From DASYVD01 sp050693035 (GTDB lineage: Bacteria; Actinomycetota; UBA4738; CALAEC01): a stretch of 39,537 nt of DNA. Position numbers and translations under genes: made by a program. Position 1 is the first letter of the stretch, and each line of letters starts with the position of its first letter. Below are positions 16,497 to 24,847 of the stretch, piece by piece. The stretch lies in NCBI GenBank assembly GCA_050693035.1, contig JBOGWB010000031.1:1-39537 (forward strand). The letters run 5' to 3'. The notes under the pieces are model-generated. The model ran no database searches, was not told where the DNA came from, and saw nothing but the letters and a program-made list of their open reading frames with translations.

Positions 16497-17347
16497 CAGC
16501 CGAACCGTCCCGTGATGTAGGCCTCGGTGCGAGGGTCGGACGGACGCGTGAAGATCACCTCGGTCCGATCGTACTCGACCAGAGTTCCGGTGCGGCGCTG
16601 CCCGTCGCCGGAGACCTCTGCCGTGAGGAACGCGGTCATGTCGGAGACCCGCGCGGCTTGCTGCATGTTGTGGGTGACGATGACGATGCTGTAGCGCTCC
16701 TTCAGCTCGTGCATGAGGTCCTCGATGCGGGCCGTGGCGATCGGGTCGAGGGCGGAGCAGGGCTCGTCCATGAGGATGGTGTCAGGCTCCACGGCCAGGG
16801 CCCGGGCGATGCACAGACGCTGCTGCTGGCCGCCGGAGAGGTCGTAGGCGTTCTTTCGCAGATCGCTCCGGACCTCTTCCCAGAGCGCCGCGGCGCGAAG
16901 GGCCGCCTCGATGCGATCGTCCAGGTCGCCCGTGAGGCCGTTGACCCGCAAGCCGAACGCCACGTTCTCATAGATCGACTTGGGGAAGGGGTTCGGCTTC
17001 TGGAAGACCATACCGATCCGTCGGCGTACTTCCACGGGGTCCACGCGGGGCTCGTACAAGTCCTGGTCGTGGTACAGCACCCGTCCGGAGACACGGGCCG
17101 AGGGGATGAGATCGTTCATGCGGTTCAGGGTGCGGATCAGCGTGCTCTTCCCGCAGCCCGAGGGACCGATGATGGCGGTGATCCGGTTCACCGGCACGTC
17201 CAGAGCGACGTCCCGGATCGCCGGGAGGTCGCCGTAGAAGACGGCCACCTCCTGGAGCCGGAACACCGGCTGGCCCGCCACGATGGGCTCATCCTTGCTG
17301 GGAAGGGGTTCGATACTCACTCGCGCCCGGGTGTCGTCGCTCACCAT
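16496..17347 (-). CDS. pstB: Phosphate ABC transporter ATP-binding protein PstB
   Basis: A 283-residue ATPase that powers high-affinity phosphate import with PstA and PstC. Walker A GPSGCGKST (61-69), signature LSGGQQQRL, Walker B ILMDEPCSALD and the switch His in IVIVTHNMQQA are all intact, and FYGDLPAIRDV is the usual PstB beginning. The N-terminal ~28 residues are a short extension. The start overlaps pstA by 7 nt. Coupling to the other Pst genes by overlaps indicates one polycistronic mRNA. Confidence 0.96.
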   Translation of the reverse strand: MVSDDTRARVSIEPLPSKDEPIVAGQPVFRLQEVAVFYGDLPAIRDVALDVPVNRITAIIGPSGCGKSTLIRTLNRMNDLIPSARVSGRVLYHDQDLYEPRVDPVEVRRRIGMVFQKPNPFPKSIYENVAFGLRVNGLTGDLDDRIEAALRAAALWEEVRSDLRKNAYDLSGGQQQRLCIARALAVEPDTILMDEPCSALDPIATARIEDLMHELKERYSIVIVTHNMQQAARVSDMTAFLTAEVSGDGQRRTGTLVEYDRTEVIFTRPSDPRTEAYITGRFG

Positions 17348-18228
17348 TTCCGCTCGTACCTGTTGCGAAGGTAGATGGCCACGGCGTTCATCGCCAGCAG
17401 GACCGTGAGGAGCAGGATGATCCCCGCCGCGGCGGTGTGCTGGAACTCAGTCTGAGGACGGGACACCCAGTTGAAGATCTGGATCGGCATGGCCGTGAAC
17501 CGGTCCAGGGGGCCTTGGGGAACGAAGTTCACGTAGGTCAGCGCGCCGAGGGTGATGAGCGGGGCCGTCTCCCCGATGGCTCGGGAGAGGCCCAATATCA
17601 CGCCCGTGAGCACGCCGGGGAGGCCCGCCGGAAGGGTCTGGTGCCACACCGTCTGCCACTCGGTGGCCCCCACGGCGTAGGCCCCCTGCCGGATGGAGTC
17701 GGGCACCGCCCGCAGGGCCTCACGTGACGCCACGATGATGACCGGGAGTATCAGGAGCACCAAGGTGAGGGCCCCCGCCAGGATGGAACGACCCATGGCC
17801 ATGAACCGTACGAACACCGCAAGGCCCAGCAGCCCGTAGATGACCGACGGGACCGCCGCCAGGTTGGCCACGTTTACCTCCACGAACGTGGTGAACTGAT
17901 TCCGCGGCGCGAACTCCTCCAGGTACAGGGCGGCCCCAACCCCGATGGGGAAGGAGATCGCCCCCACCAGGGCCATGAGCCAGAGGGTCCCCACCAGGGC
18001 CGGCTTGATCCCGGCCCGGGAAGGGAGCCGAGAGTCCAGCCGGGTGACGAGCTCCGGGTTGAGGCGAGCGGCCCCGTCCAGGACCACGTCGACCAGGAGA
18101 GTGGCCAGGGTCAGCAGCCCGACGAGCAATGCCAGGATCAACATGGCGTGGAAGGCCAGAGCCCCGGTGGAGTGCTCCGCCTTCCTCCCGGTGGACAAGG
18201 GCATGACGACGGCCCGAGAGGCGCTCAT
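17341..18228 (-). CDS. pstA: Phosphate ABC transporter permease PstA
   Basis: A 295-residue inner-membrane permease with about six hydrophobic segments. The cytoplasmic loop motif characteristic of ABC permeases is visible in GATEWQTVWHQTLPAGLPGVLTG (spanning roughly residues 180-202) and in SRAIGETAPLITLGA. The N terminus places one helix after a short polar stretch. Its ATG overlaps the pstC stop as ATGA. It forms the channel with PstC and docks PstB. Confidence 0.94.
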   Translation of the reverse strand: MSASRAVVMPLSTGRKAEHSTGALAFHAMLILALLVGLLTLATLLVDVVLDGAARLNPELVTRLDSRLPSRAGIKPALVGTLWLMALVGAISFPIGVGAALYLEEFAPRNQFTTFVEVNVANLAAVPSVIYGLLGLAVFVRFMAMGRSILAGALTLVLLILPVIIVASREALRAVPDSIRQGAYAVGATEWQTVWHQTLPAGLPGVLTGVILGLSRAIGETAPLITLGALTYVNFVPQGPLDRFTAMPIQIFNWVSRPQTEFQHTAAAGIILLLTVLLAMNAVAIYLRNRYERKW

Positions 18229-19139
18229 TCGTAGCGCTCCCGGAAGCGGCGGACGATCCGGTAGGACACCACGTTGAGGGCGAAGGTGATGACGAACAGC
18301 GAGGTGCCCAGGGCGAAGATGGTCCGGTACGCGATGCTACCGGTGGGGGTGTCGCCCAGCGAGACCTGCACGATGAAGGCCGTCAGCGTCTCCATGGCCT
18401 GCCTGGGATCGAGGGTCAGGTTGGGGATCTGCCCTGCGGCGATGGCCACGATCATCGTCTCGCCGATGGCCCGGGACAGCGCCAGGATGAAGGCGGCGGC
18501 GATCCCCGACAGGGCCGCGGGAACCACCACCCGCGCGGCCACGGTCTGCCGGGTCGCCCCCATCCCGTAGGCCGCCTCCCGGAGGGTCCAGGGCACCGCC
18601 CGCATGGCGTCCTCCGAGATGGAGGCCACGAGAGGCATGATCATGATCCCGACCACGATCCCCGCTGACAGGGCATTGAAGATCCGGGTCCCCGGCACCA
18701 AGCGCTGGAGGATCTCGGGGGTCACGAAGGTCAGCGCGAAGTAGCCGAACACCACCGTGGGGATGCCCGCCAGGACCTCCAGCGCGGGCTTGATCACCTT
18801 CCGGACCCGGATGCCGGCGAACTCGGATAGGTAGATCGCAGCTCCCAGGCCCAGCGGGAACGCCACGACGGCGGCGATGGCCGTGATCAGCAGGGTGGCC
18901 GAGAGAAGCGGAAGCACACCGAAGCCTGCCGGAGAGAACGTCGGCGCCCATCGTGTTCCCAGAAAGAACTCTCCGAGCGGCACGTCGAGGAAGAACCCGA
19001 TGGTCTCGCCGGCCAGAGAGGCCATGATCCCGAAGGTCGTGGCCACCGACAGGACCGCGCAGCCGAAGAGCGCCCCCTTGATGAGGCGCTCTCCGACCCG
19101 GCGGCGGCGCGTCAGGATTGTCGCTTGAACCGCTCCCAC
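18225..19139 (-). CDS. pstC: Phosphate ABC transporter permease PstC
   Basis: A 304-residue permease, partner of PstA. Typical parts are AAIYLSEFAG, the ABC-permease loop EAAYGMGATRQTVAARVVVPAALSGI split around residues 205-230, and LSRAIGETMIVAIAAG. The frame stays open upstream. I place the start at the GTG at 19139 because an AGGAG ribosome site (19148-19152) sits 8 nt before it inside the 3' end of pstS, giving a 28-nt overlap. No ATG exists between there and the first helix. A CTG overlapping the pstS stop is a weaker alternative. Confidence 0.9.
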   Translation of the reverse strand: MGAVQATILTRRRRVGERLIKGALFGCAVLSVATTFGIMASLAGETIGFFLDVPLGEFFLGTRWAPTFSPAGFGVLPLLSATLLITAIAAVVAFPLGLGAAIYLSEFAGIRVRKVIKPALEVLAGIPTVVFGYFALTFVTPEILQRLVPGTRIFNALSAGIVVGIMIMPLVASISEDAMRAVPWTLREAAYGMGATRQTVAARVVVPAALSGIAAAFILALSRAIGETMIVAIAAGQIPNLTLDPRQAMETLTAFIVQVSLGDTPTGSIAYRTIFALGTSLFVITFALNVVSYRIVRRFRERYE

Positions 19140-20053
19140 TCGTCGGTCTCCTGCCCGAGCGTGCTGTCGGGCACGGGGATGTAGCCGACCTCCGAGACGA
19201 GCTCGTTCACGGTCCCCAGGTAGAAGTCCATGAACACCGCCACTTCGGGACGCCCGGCCGCTTCTTTCGACACGTAGATGTACAGGGGTCGCGACAGCGG
19301 CGTGTATCGGCCCGATTCGATGGTCTCGCGGTTGGGCGACACACACCCGGAGCCGCTGTCGACCCCCACGACCTTCAGCTTGTCCTGGTTCTGCTCGAAG
19401 TACGCGTAGCCGAAGTAGCCGAGCGCGTTGGGGTCCCCCGCCACTCCCTGGACCAACACGTTGTCGTCCTCGCTGGCCGTGTAGTCGGCACGACTGGCGC
19501 CCTCTTCACCGACGATCTCGTCCGTGAAGTAGTCGAACGTGCCGGAATCCGTACCCGGGCCGTACAGCGTGAGCGGCTGGTCCGGGAATCCCCGGCGGAT
19601 CTGGCTCCAGTTGTCGATCTGGCTCTCGGGCTCCCAGATGGCGGCGAGCTCCTCGACCGTCACGCACGAGGCGAAGTCGTTCCCGGGGTTGACGACTACG
19701 GAGAGCCCGTCGAGGGCCACCTGGAGCTCGACGTATTCGATCTCGTTCTCCGTGCAGACGGTGGCTTCCTCCTCGGGGTCGATGGGCCGTGAGGCGTCCG
19801 AGATGGCGGTCTCTCCGGCGCAGAACTTCTCGAACCCCCCACCGGTCCCGGAGGTCCCCACGGAGACCCGCACACCCGGGTGCTCCCCGCTGAACTCCTC
19901 CGCGATGGCCTGGGTGATCGGGAACACCGTGCTCGAACCGTCCACGACGATCGACCCGGACATCCCACCGCTCGCGGTGTCCGTGCGACCGCAGGCTGCG
20001 CCGAACAGGGCCATGGCCGCCAGGGCCGAATGGACGAAGATCCTCCTCTGCAT
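19112..20053 (-). CDS. pstS: Phosphate-binding lipoprotein PstS
   Basis: A 313-residue extracytoplasmic phosphate receptor. The N terminus has basic residues, a hydrophobic core and a lipobox LFGAAC (Cys21), so it is a lipoprotein. Phosphate-binding stretches typical of PstS are GSSTVFPI, TSGTGGGFEKF, ISDASRPI and GPGTDSGTFDYF. It hands phosphate to PstC/PstA. It is the first gene of the minus-strand operon, preceded by a strong AAGGAGG (20061-20067) 7 nt from the ATG and by a PHO box, so it should be the most strongly expressed gene under phosphate starvation. Confidence 0.95.
   Translation of the reverse strand: MQRRIFVHSALAAMALFGAACGRTDTASGGMSGSIVVDGSSTVFPITQAIAEEFSGEHPGVRVSVGTSGTGGGFEKFCAGETAISDASRPIDPEEEATVCTENEIEYVELQVALDGLSVVVNPGNDFASCVTVEELAAIWEPESQIDNWSQIRRGFPDQPLTLYGPGTDSGTFDYFTDEIVGEEGASRADYTASEDDNVLVQGVAGDPNALGYFGYAYFEQNQDKLKVVGVDSGSGCVSPNRETIESGRYTPLSRPLYIYVSKEAAGRPEVAVFMDFYLGTVNELVSEVGYIPVPDSTLGQETDEWERFKRQS
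19148..19152 (-). promoter_or_regulatory. Ribosome binding site of pstC inside pstS
   Basis: AGGAG followed by 8 nt and GTG at 19139. It decides the pstC start and lies fully inside the pstS coding sequence. Confidence 0.55.
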
Positions 20054-20060
20054 CCGTATG

Positions 20061-20067
20061 CCTCCTT
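20061..20067 (-). promoter_or_regulatory. Ribosome binding site of pstS
   Basis: AAGGAGG on the minus strand, 7 nt before the ATG. It is the strongest Shine-Dalgarno sequence I see in the window, in keeping with high PstS synthesis. Confidence 0.7.
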
Positions 20068-20082
20068 CCGAGTCCAGCGGGG

Positions 20083-20088
20083 ATGCTA
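20083..20088 (-). promoter_or_regulatory. -10 box of the pst operon
   Basis: TAGCAT on the minus strand lies 31 bp downstream of the PHO box and about 30 bp before the pstS ATG. There is no good -35 box, as is usual for activator-dependent pho promoters. Confidence 0.4.
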
Positions 20089-20119
20089 TTGGGCGGAGGT
20101 GTCGGGTCCTCGGCCGCGG

Positions 20120-20137
20120 GGTGAACGGGAGATGAAC
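20120..20137 (-). promoter_or_regulatory. PHO box (two 7-bp direct repeats)
   Basis: Read on the minus strand the site is GTTCATC-TCCC-GTTCACC: two units of the GTTCACC type with an exact 11-bp period, the form bound by PhoP/PhoB in Streptomyces. It is 66 bp upstream of the pstS start and 71 bp upstream of the divergent DUF47 gene, so the PhoB-like protein encoded in the same operon may control both sides. Confidence 0.75.
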
Positions 20138-20196
20138 ATTCCTGGATTGGACAGGGGGTCGGCGGGTGGTGTATCTCTGCCGCCCGATGGCCGCGC

Positions 20197-20202
20197 GACA
20201 AT
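20197..20202 (+). promoter_or_regulatory. -10 box of the DUF47-pit pair
   Basis: GACAAT is followed by 6 nt and the ATG at 20209, which predicts a leaderless transcript. No clear -35 box is visible. Confidence 0.4.
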
Positions 20203-20208
20203 GGTCCT

Positions 20209-20835
20209 ATGAGGAAACGTAGATTCCGGCTGATACCCCGGGAAGAATCCTTCTACGAGCTCTACGTGCAGGACGGGAGGCTTTTGGGCCAAGCCGCGGA
20301 GCTCCTCCGGCAGATCGTGGAGAGCTACGACGACGTGCCGGCCAAGGTCAGGCGCCTCCACGACATCGAGCACGAGGCCGACGAGGTCACCCACGAGATC
20401 ATGCGCCGGCTCAATACGACGTTCGTCACTCCTCTCGACCGCGAGGACATCCACGAGCTCGCCAGCCGGCTCGACGACGTCCTGGATCACCTGGACGCGG
20501 CGGGCGATCTGCTGGTCCTTCACAACATCGAGAAGCCCCTGCCGGAGATGAAGGCCCAGGTCGAGCTGCTGGTCCAGGCGGCGCGGACGACGGAGAAAGC
20601 CATGGAGAAGCTCCCTTCCTTCGACCAGCTCTCGGAGTACTTCGTCGAGATCAATCGTCTGGAGAACGAGGGCGACAGGATCTATCGGCAGGCCATCGCC
20701 GACCTGTTCTCCGGCGACTACAACGCCATGGACGTGCTCAAGTGGAAGGACATCATCGACGAGCTCGAAGCGGCCATGGACGAGCTGGAGGACGTGGCCA
20801 ACACGCTCGAGGGGATCGCCCTGAAGCAGGCGTAG
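20209..20835 (+). CDS. DUF47 family protein, PiT accessory (PhoU-like)
   Basis: A 208-residue all-helical protein of the DUF47/Pit-accessory family, distantly related to PhoU. Two acidic metal-binding type motifs are visible, HDIEHEADEVTHEI (51-64) and INRLENEGDRIYRQ (~148-161). Family members are encoded with Pit transporters and are thought to regulate them at the membrane. The pit gene follows after 26 nt. The ATG at 20209 sits 6 nt after a -10 box. Confidence 0.88.
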   Translation: MRKRRFRLIPREESFYELYVQDGRLLGQAAELLRQIVESYDDVPAKVRRLHDIEHEADEVTHEIMRRLNTTFVTPLDREDIHELASRLDDVLDHLDAAGDLLVLHNIEKPLPEMKAQVELLVQAARTTEKAMEKLPSFDQLSEYFVEINRLENEGDRIYRQAIADLFSGDYNAMDVLKWKDIIDELEAAMDELEDVANTLEGIALKQA

Positions 20836-20861
20836 AGGAGCGCGATGGGGGAGCGCGTCTG

Positions 20862-21848
20862 ATGCCAGCCTGGCTCGTCATCGCCTTCGCCCTCGTGTTC
20901 GAGTTCGCCAACGGCTGGACGGACGCGCCGAACTCCATCGCCACCGTGGTCTCCACGCGGGTGCTCCGCCCCTACTACGCGGTGGCCATGGCCGCGGTGC
21001 TGAACCTCGTCGGAGCGCTCACGGTGGGCACCGCCGTGGCGAAGACCATCGCGGCGGGGATCGTCGATCCGGGCGTCGCCGACCTCACCACGATCGGCGC
21101 GGCCGTATTGGCGGCGGCGTTCTGGGCGATGGGCGCCCAGGTCTTCGGGATGCCCTCCAGCGAGAGCCATGCCCTGGTCGCCGGCCTGCTGGGGGCGGGG
21201 TTCGCCGCGGGGGGTTTGGGAGCGCTCGAATGGTCCGGCACGCAGAAGGTCGTGTACAGCCTGTTTACCTCCCCGCCCGTCGCCTTCGCGGCCGGGTTCT
21301 TGCTGATGGTCTTGATCTACCGCCTGTTCCGGCGGGCCCGGCCCCGCACCGTCCGCCGGACGTTCGGATCGGGCCAGATGCTCTCCGCGGCGTTCATGGC
21401 GTTCAGCCACGGGGCCAACGACGCCCAGAAGGCCATGGGCGTCATCACCTTGGCGCTGTTCGTCAACGGCACCATCCCCGAGCTCGAGGTGCCCCTCTGG
21501 GTGATCGTGCTGGCCGCGGGGACGATGGGTCTCGGCACGAGCATCGGAGGATGGCGGGTGATCCGGACCATCGGTCTGCGGTTGACAAAGCTCGAGCCGG
21601 TCCACGGGTTCGCCGCTGAAACCTCGGCCGCCCTGATCATCACCGGGGCCGCACGCTTCGGGATCCCGCTCTCGACGACCCACGTCATCGGGTCATCGAT
21701 CATGGGCGTGGGCGCCACGAAACGCCTGTCGGCGGTGAAATGGGGGATCGCACGCGAGGTCTTGGCCACGTGGGCGCTCACCTGGCCGGGCTGCTTCGCT
21801 CTCGGCTTCGCGTTGGAGAAGCTGGCGTCCGGAGTCTTCCCCGGCTAG
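20862..21848 (+). CDS. pit: Low-affinity inorganic phosphate transporter PiT
   Basis: A 328-residue PiT family (SLC20) symporter, using H+ or Na+ to import phosphate, probably as a metal-phosphate complex. The two inverted signature repeats are present: EFANGWTDAPNSIATVVSTR near the N terminus and FSHGANDAQKAMGVITLAL in the middle, each with the GANDxxN/Q-like core. About nine or ten hydrophobic helices fit the family. The ATG at 20862 has GGGGGAG (20847-20853) 8 nt upstream; the frame is open further upstream, but that part overlaps the DUF47 gene. The stop codon shares the tetranucleotide CTAG with the stop of the convergent DUF3179 gene. Confidence 0.93.
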   Translation: MPAWLVIAFALVFEFANGWTDAPNSIATVVSTRVLRPYYAVAMAAVLNLVGALTVGTAVAKTIAAGIVDPGVADLTTIGAAVLAAAFWAMGAQVFGMPSSESHALVAGLLGAGFAAGGLGALEWSGTQKVVYSLFTSPPVAFAAGFLLMVLIYRLFRRARPRTVRRTFGSGQMLSAAFMAFSHGANDAQKAMGVITLALFVNGTIPELEVPLWVIVLAAGTMGLGTSIGGWRVIRTIGLRLTKLEPVHGFAAETSAALIITGAARFGIPLSTTHVIGSSIMGVGATKRLSAVKWGIAREVLATWALTWPGCFALGFALEKLASGVFPG

Positions 21849-22972
21849 TTACTGGCCCCGAGCACTGCGGTCTCCGGGTGGTGCCCCCACCAAGCGAACC
21901 AGAACGTGTCGAGGTAGGGCACGGGTTCGAGGCGCTCACCGGCCAGCGGGCCTGCCACGGCCCGGCCCGACAGGGTCCACCTCGACCCCGTCTCGCGGTC
22001 GAGGAAGGCTCCCTCCCGCACTTGGAACGTGAGGCGGCGGCCGTCGGCTTCGGGAGCGAACACACCCGTCGCCCCCACGTCGCGGCCGTTGGAGATGAGC
22101 CGCTGGTCGAGCGCCGAGGCTGTGCCCGCACGCCAGAACACCACGAGCTCGCGGCCGGCGATGGGATCTTGAACGACGCCGGCGGAGCTTCCGGCCGCCA
22201 GTCGTTCGTACGGGTAGGCAACGGCGGTGTCCCCGAAGGTCACCCCCACCACCCGGGCCATCGGGTGCAGCGCTGGGCCGACGGGGCCCCTGAAGAACGA
22301 GACGTACGGGCCCTCCTTCGAGTCGTAGGACTCGTACGGGTTCTCCCCGTAGGGCCGGACGTGACCGGTGTTCCGGGAGAGCACCAGCCCGGTCGGGTGC
22401 TCCCGGCGCCACTCCCCGAAGGACAGCAGCTGGACAGGGATCACTTCGAGACGTGAGCCGGCCATCGGTCCCTGGATGCCCCGGCCTTCGAAGTGCAGCC
22501 AGAGTGAATCGGTCTGCCGGTCGTACATGACGAGCGCGCTCTTGTAGAGCTTCCCGGACACGCCGAACTCGAGCGTGCGACCATCGACCTCACGGCCGAA
22601 GGCGACGGCCGAGTTGCACAGCGGGCAGTAGGTGACGGCCACGGGACGACCGGCCACCACGTCGTTGACGATCTCGTGCCAGGTGAGGATCTGTGCGGGG
22701 TAGGCGCGGGCTTCCCCTCCCAGCTCGAGGGACACGACTGGTTCCCGGTCGGCAAGCCACCTGGCCGCCTGCTCGGGGGCGAGGAACCTCGGCTCGTCGA
22801 TGGACGGGATGCTGTCGGGAGAGAGCACGTCGACCAGCGCGGAGTCGGGGGTCAGATCGGGCGGCTCGGCCTCACGGGTCGGCGACGGCATCTCCGGCTG
22901 CGCTCGGAACCCGAGATAGGTGGCCCCGCCAAGTGCGAGGACCACGGCAAGAAGGATCAGCTTTCGGGTCAC
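21845..22972 (-). CDS. DUF3179 domain membrane-anchored protein
   Basis: A 375-residue protein of the DUF3179 family, of unknown function. One N-terminal hydrophobic helix (KLILLAVVLALGGATYLGF) should anchor it, leaving the rest outside. Family features seen are the cysteine motif VTYCPLCNSAVAF, SGKLYKSALVMYDRQTDSLW and GLVLSRNTG. CPLC is like a redox or metal site. The start is unsure: the GTG at 22972 directly precedes the anchor and lies 16 nt after TATCGT; an ATG at 23029 would add 19 residues but would overlap the promoter of the divergent dioxygenase gene. Confidence 0.8.
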   Translation of the reverse strand: MTRKLILLAVVLALGGATYLGFRAQPEMPSPTREAEPPDLTPDSALVDVLSPDSIPSIDEPRFLAPEQAARWLADREPVVSLELGGEARAYPAQILTWHEIVNDVVAGRPVAVTYCPLCNSAVAFGREVDGRTLEFGVSGKLYKSALVMYDRQTDSLWLHFEGRGIQGPMAGSRLEVIPVQLLSFGEWRREHPTGLVLSRNTGHVRPYGENPYESYDSKEGPYVSFFRGPVGPALHPMARVVGVTFGDTAVAYPYERLAAGSSAGVVQDPIAGRELVVFWRAGTASALDQRLISNGRDVGATGVFAPEADGRRLTFQVREGAFLDRETGSRWTLSGRAVAGPLAGERLEPVPYLDTFWFAWWGHHPETAVLGASN

Positions 22973-23023
22973 CGCTCTGTTCGTTTCAACGATAGGGAAC
23001 CTCCGGACCTTCCCCGTCGTGGG

Positions 23024-23059
23024 TATCATCTTCTTGTCCGGCGCTTGGAGGTGACCGCG
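23024..23059 (+). promoter_or_regulatory. Promoter and ribosome site of the hppD gene
   Basis: TATCAT (23024-23029) is a likely -10 box and GGAGG (23046-23050) lies 9 nt before the GTG at 23060. Unlike many neighbours this gene has a conventional leader. Confidence 0.4.
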
Positions 23060-24160
23060 GTGGCGAACGAGGACTTCCTTCCGCTTCAGGGGATCGACCA
23101 CGTGGAGTACTACGTGGGCAACGCCCGGCAGGCCGCCCACTACTACTCGAAGGCGTTCGGGTTCCGGGTCACGGCGTATGCGGGGCCCGAGACCAAGGTC
23201 CGGGACCGCTCGTCCTGGGTCTGCGAGCAGGGCGACGCCCGATACGTGTTCACCGGAGGGATGGGGCCCGACAGCGAGATCTGCAAGCACGCCTACGAGC
23301 ACGGCGACGGGGTCAAGGACGTGGCCCTCCGCGTTCCGGATGCCACCCAGGCGTGGGAGGAGACCACCAAGCGGGGAGCGCAGAGCGTCCTGGAGCCGAC
23401 CGTCTCGGAGGACGAGAACGGCAAGGTGGTCCGCTCGGCCATCAAGGCCTACGGGGAGACCATCCATTCCTTCATCGAGCGCGAGAACTACTCCGGACCG
23501 TTCCTGCCCGGGTACCGGGTCGAGGAGCCGTATCCGGACGACGGCCCCCCGGTGGGGATCAAGGCCGTCGACCACATCGTGGCCAACGTCGAGCTCGGGA
23601 AGATGAACGAGTGGGTGGATTACTACGCCCGCATCATGGGGTTCGCGCAGCTGGTGCACTTCCGGGACGACCAGATCTCCACCGAGTACACGGCCCTCAT
23701 GTCCAAGGTGATGTGGGACGGCGTGGGGCGGATCAAGTTCCCCATCAACGAGCCGGCCGCGGGGAAGAAGAAGTCACAGATCGAGGAGTACCTCGATTTC
23801 TATCGGTCACCCGGCGTTCAGCACATCGCCATGGTCACCGAAGACATCGTCGCGTCGGTTGATGCCCTGCGGCAGCGGGGGGTGAGGTTCATCCGGGTGC
23901 CGGCGACGTACTACGAGGCCCTCCGGGGCCGGGTCGGCGAGATCGAGGAGGACTACTCGGACCTCGAGCGCCTCGGCATCCTGGCCGACCGGGACGATGA
24001 GGGCTACCTGCTCCAGATCTTCACCAAGATCCAGCAGGACCGTCCCACGGTCTTCTACGAGGTCATCGAGCGCCACGGATCCAAGGGGTTCGGGCTCGGT
24101 AACTTCAAGGAGCTCTTCGTGGCGATCGAGCGGGAGCAAGAGGAGCGCGGCAACCTCTGA
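23060..24160 (+). CDS. hppD: 4-hydroxyphenylpyruvate dioxygenase
   Basis: A 366-residue Fe(II) dioxygenase that converts 4-hydroxyphenylpyruvate to homogentisate in tyrosine breakdown. Two vicinal-oxygen-chelate halves are clear: residues ~10-150 (degenerate) and ~165-350 (catalytic). Iron ligands His172 (AVDHIVANV), His255 (GVQHIAMVT) and Glu334 (FYEVIERHG) are present, and the C-terminal GFGLGNFKELFVAIE is the family's gating helix. The start is the GTG at 23060, chosen for its GGAGG site; a GTG at 23051 overlaps that site. Other homogentisate-pathway genes are not in the window. Hydroxymandelate synthase is a less likely alternative. Confidence 0.93.
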   Translation: MANEDFLPLQGIDHVEYYVGNARQAAHYYSKAFGFRVTAYAGPETKVRDRSSWVCEQGDARYVFTGGMGPDSEICKHAYEHGDGVKDVALRVPDATQAWEETTKRGAQSVLEPTVSEDENGKVVRSAIKAYGETIHSFIERENYSGPFLPGYRVEEPYPDDGPPVGIKAVDHIVANVELGKMNEWVDYYARIMGFAQLVHFRDDQISTEYTALMSKVMWDGVGRIKFPINEPAAGKKKSQIEEYLDFYRSPGVQHIAMVTEDIVASVDALRQRGVRFIRVPATYYEALRGRVGEIEEDYSDLERLGILADRDDEGYLLQIFTKIQQDRPTVFYEVIERHGSKGFGLGNFKELFVAIEREQEERGNL

Positions 24161-24176
24161 ATGGGGAGGGCGGCAC

Positions 24177-24785
24177 CTACAGCCCGGTGATGCCCTTCCA
24201 GGCCAGCTTGACCAGTGTGTCCACGGCGCGGCGGCGCTCCGGCTTCTTCGCCCCGGCGTTTCGCTGGGCGGCCGTCTCCACCATCCCGATGAGCCCCAGG
24301 GCGACAACCGAGGCGTCCGAGCGGTCGATGCTTCCCTTCGACTCCCGGACGATGATCTCCGTCACCCGGCCCATGATCTCGGACTGGAGCTGCCCGACCA
24401 TCTCCCGGAACTGGCGCTCCGGCCCGGTGGCCTCCTGCATGAGCAGCCGGAACCCCTCGGCGTGGTCGTCGACGAAGTCGAAGTAGGCCTGGAACGACCC
24501 CCGGATCCGCTCCCGGTTGCCGCCGGATCGATCCAGGGCGTCGTGGAGCCGCTCCCTCAGGTTCGCCAGGTCGTCCTCGAGCAGCGCCAGGTACAGGTCC
24601 CGTTTGGAGGGGAAGTGGTCGTACAGGATCGGCTTGGTGACGCCCGCTTCCTTGGCCACGGAGTCCATGGTCACGGTGTGGAAGCCGTGGCGTCCGAAGA
24701 CCTTCCGGGCCACGTCGAGGAGCTGGGCCCGACGCTCGGCCGCCCGCATCCGCCGGCGGGTCTGGATCTGGGGTGGGTCCGCCAT
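24177..24785 (-). CDS. TetR-family transcription repressor
   Basis: A 202-residue TetR regulator. The N-terminal HTH is typical: AERRAQLLDVARKVFGRHGF, then TVTMDSVAKEAGVTKPILYDHFPSKRDLYLALLE (about residues 38-71). The C-terminal helical domain should bind a ligand, probably an acyl-CoA, judging by the adjacent acyl-CoA dehydrogenase. The ATG at 24785 is preceded by GGGAGG (24792-24797) 6 nt away. The gene is divergent from the dehydrogenase and the palindrome at 24824-24847 lies between them, so it probably represses both genes. Confidence 0.9.
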   Translation of the reverse strand: MADPPQIQTRRRMRAAERRAQLLDVARKVFGRHGFHTVTMDSVAKEAGVTKPILYDHFPSKRDLYLALLEDDLANLRERLHDALDRSGGNRERIRGSFQAYFDFVDDHAEGFRLLMQEATGPERQFREMVGQLQSEIMGRVTEIIVRESKGSIDRSDASVVALGLIGMVETAAQRNAGAKKPERRRAVDTLVKLAWKGITGL

Positions 24786-24823
24786 CAACGGCCTCCCGAA
24801 TTGACGAGCTGAACACGCATATA

Positions 24824-24847
24824 CTAACCTACCGACGGGTAGGATAG
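24824..24847. promoter_or_regulatory. Palindromic TetR operator over divergent promoters
   Basis: A 24-bp inverted repeat: CTAACCTACC on the left and GGTAGGATAG on the right around GACG, with 9 of 10 arm positions pairing. It overlaps TATACT/TACTAA -10-like sequences on the plus strand (24820-24827) and TAGTAT (24821-24826) on the minus strand, so one bound repressor could shut both promoters. TTGACG (24801-24806) is a possible -35. Confidence 0.65.
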
